NCBI GenBank assembly: GCA_009760855.2
Contig: WPIO01000015.1
Span: forward strand, 4,364,001 to 4,428,000
Source of the DNA: Cristatella mucedo
Lineage: Eukaryota; Bryozoa; Phylactolaemata; Cristatellidae
Length of the DNA: 64,000 bases
Reading direction: 5' to 3'
Part shown: positions 33,955 through 44,757 of the stretch, piece after piece
Numbering within the stretch: position 1 is the first letter of the stretch
Layout: each line of letters begins with the position of its first letter
Translations under genes and position numbers: made by a program
The notes under the pieces: generated by a model
What the model was told of the DNA's origin: nothing
What the model saw: only the letters and a program-made list of their open reading frames with translations
Databases searched by the model: none

Positions 33955-34947
<993 letters not shown>

Positions 34948-34984
34948 ATCAGCGAGAGCAGCGCCGAGAGGGCGTGGCTGCTGT

Positions 34985-35119
34985 TGCTTTTCGGAACCTC
35001 GGCCCAGAGGTCGTGGGCTCAAATCCTGCGGTGGCGATCCTTTATTGCCACTACAAGCGCTGGTCATAGCCCTTAAGGCTCTTCTTCCGCTATACAAAAA
35101 GAGGCTGTTATAATCAGCT
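34985..35119 (+). mobile_element. SINE B
   Basis: GAGGTCGTGGGCTCAAATCCTGC (altered B box), CCTTTATTGCCACTACAAGC, TAAGGCTCTTCTTCCGC, AAAAAGAGGCTGTTATAATC. Confidence 0.85.
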
Positions 35120-35187
35120 CGAATTTTTAAATGGCTGAGCGCGGTCGGGCGTGGCCGAGTGTGGCCAGTCGTCTCGATAATATTAAC

Positions 35188-35352
35188 TAATATAATTCAT
35201 TGGTACCGCGCCCTAATAGAAATTAATTCCTATTCAGGCGCTTCACGTCTGCCGCGGGGCTCGAGCCCACGATCTCGGTCATCAAATACGTTCACCTTGA
35301 CCTCGGTCGTCGCGCACACCTTAACCACTTGGCCAAACCAGCTCCGGCATCG
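35188..35352 (-). mobile_element. SINE A, variant with longer middle
   Basis: TAATATAATTCATTGGTACC tail, altered hairpin (GCCCTAATAGAAATTAATTC), B-box region CTCGAGCCCACGATCTCGG. Then an extra ATCAAATACGTTCACCTTGACC segment precedes the A-box end (CACCTTAACCACTTGGCC). The same insertion occurs in the copy at 54213 and in part at 4888, which defines a subfamily. Confidence 0.85.
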
Positions 35353-36054
35353 GTCTGTCCGAGCCGGTCGGCCCGCGGTAGACGGAGGGAAAGCTCATGT
35401 TGCACATACGACATTTATATTACTACATTATTCATAGATTATTTATAAATCTATACATTATTTATAATCGCCGAGTGCTCGCTATGTAGTCAACCTCTTT
35501 CTATACATAGCCGTATATATGGGATTTAGCGGGCCGTAGTTAAGTCGCTATAATCGCACCAGTCAGTGAATGACCCTGAATAGTGCCGACGTCTGGACGA
35601 GCGTCGGGGACACTTCTCACCGATGATCTAGCAGCGTGGCCGCCTGGCCTTGAATGATGAGCTTCCTGATGCTGTCTCTCAGTTCGCCCAGCCCATTATG
35701 CCTCTGCAACTCGTTCACCTCCCTCCACCGATCACCGGACTAGGAGTGTGAGAACGAGACAGATGTCGAGTTAACAGTGCAATGCGGTGCAGCATGCAGA
35801 CGAATGAAATGTCTCAGCAAAGATTCGCTGACAAAATCGAAACCATTGCACGAGCTGGCATCAAACAGGTCGCTGCGCCGTGCCCTCTTGACAGAATAAA
35901 AAGAAAAACGGAAGTATCAACATCATTCGCTCAGCGATAATTAAGCCTGTGAATCTTGAGACTCCATGTCATTTCTTGCACAATAAAAAAGCATTTAATC
36001 TTTTCTTGGGTTGAACCTGGACATAAAAACGCAGTTGCTAAGCTTTTACTGGCC
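35353..36054. other. No gene seen
   Basis: AT-rich and unique; ATTATTCATAGATTATTTATAA-type short repeats lie at about 35420-35470. Confidence 0.35.
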
Positions 36055-36058
36055 TCTC

Positions 36059-36125
<67 letters not shown>

Positions 36126-36190
36126 CTCTCTCTCTTGTTCTCTCTCTCCGTATCTCTATATCTCTTTCTCTTGATCTTTCTCTCCTCTCT
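36055..36190. repeat. (CT)n microsatellite
   Basis: CT blocks interrupted by CCC, CG and TTG units. Confidence 0.96.
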
Positions 36191-36699
36191 AAGAATAAAG
36201 ATCAACCCAATAATAGGCTGAACAAAGTTCAGTGTGACCAACAGTGATCTGCGTCATTTCGAGTGTTACAGTTGTATGACACAAAAGTCCCACAAAGTCA
36301 GGACCTGGAAATAAGTGCAAGAATTCGTCGATAGCTGAAAACCACTGGAAACCAGATGTACACTCAAGCTAGTGAAATATTGCCACAGAGTCGGAAAGAA
36401 TGGTCGTGCGGCGCTTCGACAATTCACCTACCCACAGTAAACTATCTCATACAGCCTCAATCTGGCTGTCTATAACTGGGTCACCCAGCTATGGTCACAC
36501 GTTCAAGAATCGACCGTGTCAAAGGCAACATGTGTTCACTGGCAGTCCAAAACCATCACAGCCATAGGGTTGCAATAAGAGATTTCTACTGCAGGCATCT
36601 GCCTTGAATTATTTGTATAAAACTACGCAAATTGATAATCGTATAATTCTGTTTTCCCAAAAACCTGCACACAGGAATGATGAAGCCATACCGGGCACT
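36191..36699. other. No gene seen
   Basis: Unique sequence upstream of the LINE A copy. LINE-like coding similarity starts only near 36700. Confidence 0.35.
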
Positions 36700-38427
36700 G
36701 CCAGCCAGCCTCATTTCTGATTGGTGACATAGTCCTAAAGCTCGTATCTCAATCAAAGAAGACAACAAGTCCACTGGACCCTATTCCCACTGTCCTGCTC
36801 CTACGTTGCATTGATCTGCTGCTGCCATGCATAACCAACATCATTAATATGTCATTAGCCTCAGGTCAGGTCCCAGCACCTTTCAAAAAAGCTGTAGTCA
36901 GGCCACTTCTCAAGAAAGCTACACTAGACCAAGAGAACTTAAGCAACTACCGCCCAGTCTCCCTTCTACCATTCCTATCAAAGACACTGGAACGGGTCGC
37001 GGCAGACCAGCTGAACTCGTATATCGAAACCTCACACCTTGCTAGTAAGCTCGATCTTTCGGCAGCTTTTGATACCATCGATCACAAAGTACTTCTAGAG
37101 CGCCTCTCATCTCGCCTGGGCATCACTGGCACTGCTCTGCAGTGGTTCAGGTCCTATCTCAGTGGGAGACTCCAGAGTGTTGATGTGAATGGACAAAGAT
37201 CATCTGAAGTACCTCTAAAATATGGAGTACCTCAGGGCTCTGTGCTAGGTCCGGTCCTTTTCACCGTCTATACTCTCCCTCTCGCTGATGTGATTGCCAA
37301 GCACAATCTAGGCTTTCACTTCTATGCGGATGACACTCAGTTGTACCTTTGCTTTGATCCCTCCCAGCCTTCGAGCACCTCAAATTCTCTCAACTCACTT
37401 GCTGCATGCATTGATGACATCCGATCATGGATGGCAGCAAATTTTCTAAAACTAAACGATGATAAAACTAACTTACTAGTTATGGGCAAACCTAGTGTTA
37501 TTCAGAAATTGGAAAGGCTGACTTTCAAAATTGGCTCTGCCAGCATATCTCCAGTTGCATCAGCTCGAAATCTAGGTGTCATATTCCAAAGTGACCTCTC
37601 GTTAGACGACCACATCAGCTCCACAGTCAAATCAGCCTATTTTCAGCTTCATAACATTGCTAAAATTAGGGCTTGTTTAGATAAGGATACCACGTCCAAG
37701 TTGGTCCATGCATTCGTGACATCTCGTCTCGACTTCTGCAACTCACTGCTTACTGGCCTACCAGCATGTGCGATCAGGCGATTGCAGCTGGTGCAAAACT
37801 CTGCAGCTAGGCTTGTCTGCCGTGAGCGTCGCAGTTGCCACATTACTCCACTTCTCGCCGACCTGCACTGGTTACCAGTCAAGCAACGGATTGACTTCAA
37901 GGTTTTGTCGCTCACTTTTAGGTCTCTTCATTCTATGGCTCCAGCCTATCTTTCAGAGATACTACCCCATCAGGCAAAGCATCGTACCACTCGCTTTTCG
38001 GAATCCAACAGTCTAGAAATACCTCGTACAAACCTTAAATCCTTTGGAGACCGTGCATTTAGCTCGTATGCTCCCACAGCCTGGAACTCCCTCCCGACCT
38101 GCATCAGAACATCCCCTGACCTGACCACATTTAAAAGAAACTTAAAAACATACCTATTTAGGACAGCATTTAGTGGGTCCTTGTGATTCGTCCTCGATGT
38201 GCTTATGCGTGCTGACACTGTTCATGCTGCCACTAACCACATTTGCATGCTGACCCAGTGCATGTAACCCCTAACCATGTTATTCATTTTGTTTGTTTTT
38301 CAAGCATGATTTTACTTACTATTCTATTGCGTATCACTTTGCAGCAAATGTAAAGCGCCTAGAAAGAGATTAAGTTCTCTGAGGGCGCTTTATCAAGTGC
38401 AATATTATTATTATTATTATTATTATT
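36700..38427 (+). mobile_element. LINE family A, 5'-truncated copy with (ATT)n tail
   Basis: From about 36710 it encodes the end of the linker ([25 protein letters not shown]), then the RT ORF, about 220 bp of 3' noncoding DNA (TGCTGACACTG, CACTAACCACATTTGCATGC, GCAGCAAATGTAAAGCGCC), the terminal hairpin and a TTATTATTATT tail. Confidence 0.9.
36849..38186 (+). CDS. CR1/L2-like reverse transcriptase ORF with in-frame deletion
   Basis: 445 codons, open throughout. Compared with the copy at 23981-25426 it lacks exactly 36 codons: the sequence passes from ETSHLASK directly to [13 protein letters not shown], dropping the [14 protein letters not shown] and [12 protein letters not shown] block. 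The catalytic motifs [19 protein letters not shown] and FYADDTQLY remain, as does the WNSLP-containing C-terminus. The missing block belongs to the conserved RT fingers, so activity is unlikely. Survival of the frame implies a recent deletion or chance. No endonuclease is present. Confidence 0.88.
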   Translation: MSLASGQVPAPFKKAVVRPLLKKATLDQENLSNYRPVSLLPFLSKTLERVAADQLNSYIETSHLASKLDLSAAFDTIDHKVLLERLSSRLGITGTALQWFRSYLSGRLQSVDVNGQRSSEVPLKYGVPQGSVLGPVLFTVYTLPLADVIAKHNLGFHFYADDTQLYLCFDPSQPSSTSNSLNSLAACIDDIRSWMAANFLKLNDDKTNLLVMGKPSVIQKLERLTFKIGSASISPVASARNLGVIFQSDLSLDDHISSTVKSAYFQLHNIAKIRACLDKDTTSKLVHAFVTSRLDFCNSLLTGLPACAIRRLQLVQNSAARLVCRERRSCHITPLLADLHWLPVKQRIDFKVLSLTFRSLHSMAPAYLSEILPHQAKHRTTRFSESNSLEIPRTNLKSFGDRAFSSYAPTAWNSLPTCIRTSPDLTTFKRNLKTYLFRTAFSGSL

Positions 38428-39344
38428 GGTCATTTCGTAGTCTTTAACAGTAGCCACGAGCTGAGATGAGACTCCTTCCGACGACTCCATCTACGGCTCT
38501 CAATTACAGCAGCAGCAGCTGGCTTGGAAATCGCGCCGGCTTCTGATACGGTCTAGGAAGTAAGCTGAAACACAAAACGAGAGATGCCCAGATACCGGCA
38601 CAATTTATATGCAGCCCCAGAAACATCGGCAGAAACTTCTGGCCTTTGGTGCTCCAGCGACCCGAGCCTCTACTCACGCGCAACGCTACTCACGCTACTA
38701 CTCTATAACCAGTTGAGTAACTACATACAATCAATATGCATAAACATACGTGAACATATGCATGCAGGTACCTCATAAGTTTAATCAACCGGCAATATTT
38801 GTCAGAAAGACTGTGGCTTTATCCTGTCATTCATGATGAACTGTTTCCAGACTACACTACTTCGCACGTGCATATGACCGTGGTGATAGATGGCTGAGCT
38901 TCAGTATTTAATTATTAAATGACTAGGGCTAATATGGAGTCTGCCATGATTTCTAATGACTTCTTGCATGTGGTGGGTAGGAACGCCACATACGTTGCGA
39001 ATAATTTTAGCACAATTAATTACCAGCATTAGCATAGAGCCTCAATTGAGACATCTGAGGGACACGAATATGGCTGATGGCCTCTCACTCTGCTCCAAAG
39101 CATCCACAGATTGCAGATGGGATTTAGTTCAGGGCTCATGCTTGACAATGGCAACACATTCAGTAGAAGATCAAGACAATACTCAAAAAATAAAGTTCTC
39201 TAACTGACACCACAGTGTGCTTGGGATTATTATAGTGCTGCCTTATAAATTCTAGCCTTCTCAGAGCCATCACACTTCGCATGACGAAATTTCTTTTACG
39301 AAGTATTAGTATTTAAGCTGGTTCGTAATGCCTTCCGTGCAAGC
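38428..39344. other. No gene seen
   Basis: AT-rich unique sequence, short ORFs only. Confidence 0.35.
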
Positions 39345-39351
39345 AAGAAAA

Positions 39352-39441
<90 letters not shown>

Positions 39442-39446
39442 AGAGT
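39345..39446. repeat. (GA)n microsatellite
   Basis: GA tract with AAA and GGG interruptions. Confidence 0.96.
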
Positions 39447-40759
39447 CCTGGTACTAGGTGCAATGCAACAGCCCATAACATCTCTCCCGCTGCCGACATT
39501 TATAGTCATCTGAAGGTAGTAATCATGGTACGCTTCATTAATAATTCACATCTCATTCGCTCTCCATATTAGTATTGAAAATGAGGAACTTTAATTCATC
39601 CGTCTAAAAAAACTCTTTGCCAATCAGCTCGCGTTGAGTGGGAGCAGTCCATTGAAGGGGGGGCTTAATTTTTGCTGTTTAGAAAGCAAAGCTCTACGAT
39701 GGACAATCTCGGAGACTCTACATTGATGGCATATCTAACGCAGAACGGTTGCTTAAGCCCTGATGTAAAAAGAGTGTCCTAGCAACATTTTTTTGCACGA
39801 GCAGGACTGTTCTTCAAGGCTTGCATTTGGATGACCCTGTCATCAAAGTGGCAGGATTTTTATTCAAGGGGGTCAAGAACGGCAAGATCTGCAGCAGGGC
39901 AGGATATCTGTAGGGGCAAGATCTGTAGCAGGGCAGGGGGGCAAGATCTGCAAGGTCTTAGCTCAGGAGGGGGATGGACCCGAAATTAGTGTAATATTAC
40001 TGCACAGAATCACTGTGTTTATTCGACATGAACTGCTCATTCACTGGAATAAAGACATAACTTTGCCGTTGATGATGGTAGAGGGCATATGAATAGTGGG
40101 AGGCCCAGGTTGAATCCCAGCTGTAGGTGGTGGGGGGTGGCAAATGCCCCTCCTACCACCTGGGCTTCGTCACTGCCTGTCACCCCAGTTGCTTGCGAGC
40201 TTAGAGCAACTACGGCGCTTCTCCTCGTTTTCATCATATCGAGTTGTATTGCCTCTCCGTATTGCAGTGTATATACACAATCCTAGGAAATCGCAAGCTT
40301 TCTTGCAATGCGCAGGTTATTGTAGCCTACAAAATGAGGTGCCAAAAATTGTCGTTTCATAAAGCTAGAAATGTCGCCATTGCTTTGTCCATCATTCTCT
40401 CAGTGCTGGCTAGCTACTATATCGCCTCCAAATTTAACAGCAAAGGGAAGCCATCAAAACGAGCTCTCTGGAAATATCGCCTCGCAGACAAAAGCACTTT
40501 AGCTCTTGATACTTGCGACATTTTTATCTCCACCGCCACTCCTTAGACGCTAATCTTAAATATACTTTCCACATCATGAAGGTTTTTTGTAGTATATATT
40601 GCTCCTCCTGCTCCTGAATTCGGTCATAACTACTTGGTATAGTAAGGGTTGATGTGAGGGATTAGTACGGCGTGTCGCAGCTAAGCTAATTCGATCGAGA
40701 GATATCTTAATAGCTCCTTAGATCTGTTGCAAAAAATTTAACTAGCTCCTAAGTTCTGT
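39447..40759. other. No gene seen; short tandem repeat at 39881-39951
   Basis: GGCAAGATCTG recurs at 39881, 39915 and 39940 with GCAGGGCAGG spacers. An imperfect inverted repeat (AGGTGGTGGGGGG and CCCCTCCTACCACCT) lies at about 40124-40165. Otherwise unique. Confidence 0.5.
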
Positions 40760-41390
40760 CTCGGCTAAATTATTGTAACAACTCCCTTTTGGCTGGCTAC
40801 CGCAAAAGCCACCAGGCCACTGCAGCTGGCTATGCGTATGGCTGAAATGCTAGTTTGCAATTCTCAGAGGATTGACCACGTGTCTCCTTTGCTAAAAGAG
40901 CTAGGATGGCTGCCTGTTGACGAACGGATACGGAGCAAAAATCTTACGCTGATCCGCAAGGCCAAGGCCACGGCTTGGCTCCTCCGCACCTAGCTGAACT
41001 GCTGCATCAGTTTTAATCTCCTCGTGCCCTCAGGTCCTGTGTGGATAATAAATTAGCTGCTCCGTTTCTCCGCTTGAAAGACCGCTGGCGGCAGAAGCTT
41101 TTGCAGATGCCAAGCTGTGGAACTCACTTCCTTAATTCTTAAGCAGCAACATTTCCTCTCCTATTGTTGAATGTGGCAGATTCTTTCCAGCCGTCCTGAG
41201 CGCTACCGACTAACCCACCTGCCCTCCCAACTCAGCTACGCTACGTTCTCTTTACTGCGTGGGATGAAGTCTGTTGGCCATCGAATGCGTACCGAATGCC
41301 GCTTAGGCTTTGTGCGCTATACAAAACTCTCCTGCGTACCGCCTACCAAGTCTTTGTAGCTTTGCGGGAGTTACAGACAGAGAAACATAG
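40760..41390 (+). mobile_element. LINE family B, 3' end, decayed
   Basis: It encodes a broken NSLLAGYRK, RIDHVSPLLKELGWLPVDERI, KAKATAWLL, then KSVGHRMRTECRLG, the noncoding end and GAGTTACAGACAGAGA. Multiple stops and frameshifts. Confidence 0.8.
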
Positions 41391-41954
41391 CGCAAAATTA
41401 CATTTAATAACATAATTACAAGTAATAAATACATAACTCGCGCCTCAGGATTGCCGTTGAGCATTTAGAGCACTTTTTACTGTTTCCTTAGAGGGCCATA
41501 CATTTCGCAAATACTGCGAGCTGAGAAGCAGAGAAGCTGAGACCTGTGAAACGGAGCGAATCATTTCGCTCCACTTTAACGGCGCGGCCTCTACATTTAG
41601 ACATACGCGAGGCTGCTGCCAGAGGTCAATGAATCGAAGAAACTCAGTCAGTTGTACTCCTGTTGGCATGTTGCGTAGGCTAGATTGCACAGGTCTAGAG
41701 ATGATTCACGGTTCCTGAACTGTGACCTACGGGAACCGGATGTGATCTGTAGTTGAGGAAGCATACCCCAACATCTGGGTTAATATTTAGTCAGGTGCAC
41801 CTTGGGCTTAGATGCATCCGTACTCGCTGCTGCGACTAGTTCTGTACACGAGCACCTCTCTCTGTAGCCGTCGAATCGACTGCTTTGCTGCTGTATTAAG
41901 TAACGGGGCTCTTGGCGACTGTGCTTCGCTATCACCATCACACCTGCATAATAC
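41391..41954. other. No gene seen
   Basis: Unique sequence; short ORFs only. Confidence 0.35.
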
Positions 41955-41992
41955 AACTAATAATATATTTTTATAGTGCCCTCAGAGAACCG

Positions 41993-42029
<37 letters not shown>

Positions 42030-42165
42030 GTACTTTACAGATGCTGCACATAAAGCATTACCAAAGGTTTGGTGGAAACATCCGCAAGCAGCAGTGTAAG
42101 CAGGTACATTTGCACGAAGGAAAAATTACAAAGACCCACTAAACAATGTGCGGCAACTGCGACTC
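41955..42165 (-). mobile_element. LINE family A 3' end with embedded CT expansion
   Basis: TTTTTATAGTGCCCTCAGAGAACCGAATCTC is the LINE A hairpin. The next bases, normally TTTCTAGGCGCTTTAC, are a 28-bp CT run followed by TACGTACTTTAC. The rest of the 3' noncoding region (AAGCATTACC, AGCAGGTACATTTGC, AAAGACCCACTAAA) follows in order. Confidence 0.75.
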
Positions 42166-43817
42166 ATCGACTGTGCTTCAGGGCACAAGCTCCACCGATA
42201 TTCGCCACACATCTGCAATAGCTACCGCCATTACGTGTGCTATGCTTGTGGCCCTAAGGAATTGAGTTCAGAAGCCGCTACTGCCCGTTGGAAAGATTAG
42301 CTCTGATGCATCGTGAGATTGCTGATTACCCTTAGCAGTCATCTTGTGCTAATTTCTATACTTTCGACTATATTGGTTGGCATTGTCCCTGAAACATGCC
42401 TTTCAACGTAAGCCGGTTAAAGATATGCAATGCACATTTATTTGGCGCATACAAATTGAATTAACTGCTTCTGCTTCCAAAATCAAACATTCGGGAAAAT
42501 TCTCAGATAAGCGTCGGCGAATAAAGAAGTAATTACTCACTTAATTTGGCTTATTTGAACTCCAGCAATTTGCTGATAAGCGCAGTGCCGAACTTTGTCA
42601 AATCGTGAGAAAGTGCTTGCCTCTAATAGATCATTAGATAACACTCACAGCTGGCGAGCATCTGATTTAATTTCGGCATACGCTTATTAGGCAATCATTG
42701 CTCTTGGTGCAAATACACGATTTTCTAAAGAAAGACTAGTGGCCATGTTTTTGGAACTAAAATATACCGAAAGACAGCATACGTGGTTCGAGTAGTGCTG
42801 AGATTACTAGAAAGCCGGAATCTCTGTGTTCTAATAGCGCCTGCACGAATGAACTCTCTCCGATTAATCTTACAGATATCAAAGGCGTTAGGGTGACCGA
42901 TGTAGCACCGGTGCAGGCCTCGGTTGACGGTCCTCGGAATTAAATCAGGCAAACTCTATGCGTGGCTTGAAACGCGGGTTTAACGCTATTGCACACGCGC
43001 AGAAAGCTTGCTGCTGGCGAGAGGCAGGCTTTCTATCACCTTGACCTTGACTGAAGACGTGTGGCAAGCTGCGGATCGGGCGCATCGTCGTTTTTTCTGT
43101 GCTGGTTAATGCCGTCGTGGAGCGTGCGACTACCGGCAATAGCTTCCAGACTGCTGCTGCTGCTGCTGCTGCGAGAACTGCACACGTCAAAGACGTCATG
43201 CGGCTCCTCCGATGATCACATCGCTTTATTAATCGGCGATCGTGTCTACGGTGCGACTCACCCCCGATGGCTTCTGCACGGCGAGTCATGGAATAGTCGG
43301 CTGCCCTAATTATTTGGTTAAGGGGAACTGCTTTTTTGGCAATGTTCAGTGCGACTGCAGGGCTAAGCGTCGTGCGGCGATGCTTAATGATGAAATGATG
43401 ACGAAAAGACTGCCGGTAGATGCTTTCTGCATTCCGACAACTCGTTTTTAGGCTTTATCTGACTTGGGGAAGCACCTTCTCTGGGGCTAGTAGTGGTGCA
43501 TAGTATACTGATGATGGCATACTTTGCAGTTGTGCCATGAAATTTCCCCTTCGCATGTGCAATGCCGTGATCAATGCCGTGTCAACCAGGTTGGTATGGC
43601 TACGACGATGCGAGGGTTGTTGTATCTGCGGTTAAGCAAATGGATCTGACTTCCTGCTCCGATTCGCTGTAACTTAATTGCTAGGTGAGTTTCGAAAGTC
43701 TCGCTTTGCGCGTATCCAGCAGCTACGAGACCTGCAGGGTGCTGCCCAGCATTTCTCGCTGACTGAATATAAGTCGGAGAAGAAAAAGGATCGGAAAGGC
43801 GATTCAAGGTGTCACCA
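42166..43817. other. No gene seen
   Basis: Unique DNA with a short (CTG)n run at about 43151-43171. No recognised product. Confidence 0.35.
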
Positions 43818-44181
43818 CGATACGTGCATTTAGTTCGTATGCTCCCACACCCTGGAACTCACTCCCGACTGGCGTCACGACATCTCTTCACTTGTCGACA
43901 TTAAAAATACTAAAAACGCATACATTTATAACAGCACTTGGTGGGTCACTGTGATTCGTCTTTTATGTGCGTATGCACGCTGACACTGTGCATGCTGCCA
44001 CTAACCAAACTTGCTAGCCGACCCTCTGCATGTCACCCGCTAACCATGCTATTACTGTTGTTTATTGAGTACGATACCACTAACCCTTCGATCGTGCTTC
44101 ATTTGCAGCAAATGTAAAGTGCCTAGAAAGAGATTGAGTTCTCAGAGGGTACTATCTTAAATGCATTATTATTATTATTAT
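43818..44181 (+). mobile_element. LINE family A, 3' end
   Basis: It starts in the C-terminal coding end (CGTGCATTTAGTTCGTATGC and CCTGGAACTCACTCCCGAC, equivalent to RAFSSYA-AWNSLP). It continues through the noncoding region to GTAAAGTGCCTAGAAAGAG, the hairpin and TTATTATTATTATTA. Confidence 0.85.
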
Positions 44182-44604
44182 ACGTCGCAGTCAGAGTCGC
44201 TCGTGCACCGGTGCACGGAGGTTTGTTCCTACTTCCTCCGTGTGCGTTGTGGGCAAGAATCGCGTTCTGGCTTTGAGGTCGCTAGAGGTCTTCATCTTAC
44301 GAGATGAGCCTAAAGGCGCACTGCCCTAGACATTACGTACGGTTCCTTAATTATAGCATACAGTAATGGAATGTATCATAGTCTATAATTTACAAAGTAT
44401 AGCTGAACATGTGCCTTAATAGTCAGTCTGAATCAATACTTTAGGCTTCGAAGGAAGTGTGTACAAAATGGCTGGTGCAGTATTGCTACCCTATTTCGCT
44501 GCGTTGGTTTCTGCAATACATTCCAATACATGCAATACATCTTCTTGCAATACATTTCTTTGCCAGAAACGCAGCAAGCCGGCGTTATTCCCTTTTTTCC
44601 AATT
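44182..44604. other. No gene seen
   Basis: Unique sequence; AATACATTCC/AATACATGC/AATACATCTT short repeats near 44516-44555. Confidence 0.35.
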
Positions 44605-44757
44605 TGCCGTGCCGGCTTGGTCCGGCGGTTAAGGTGCTCGCCCCGGCGACCACGGTCTGGCTGAGGTCGTGGGCTCGAGTCCCGTGGCATATGTGAAGCG
44701 CCTGAATAGAGATTAAGTTCTCTTGGGGCGCTATACAAATGAGTTGTATTCTTATTA
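44605..44757 (+). mobile_element. SINE A, complete copy
   Basis: TGCCGGCTTGGTCCGGCGGTTAAGG (A box), GGTCGTGGGCTCGAGTCCC (B box), then GTGAAGCGCCTGAATAGAG, ATTAAGTTCTCTTGGGGCGC, TATACAAATGAG and a TTCTTATTATT tail. This is the clearest plus-strand copy for comparing the tail with LINE A. Confidence 0.92.

Noticed and set aside
44605-44680. tRNA-like sequences with A and B boxes (also at 3247, 8800, 17330, 28096 and others)
   Set aside because: They continue into family-specific bodies and tails, lack a proper anticodon arm and acceptor pairing, and recur many times. They are SINE heads, not tRNA genes.
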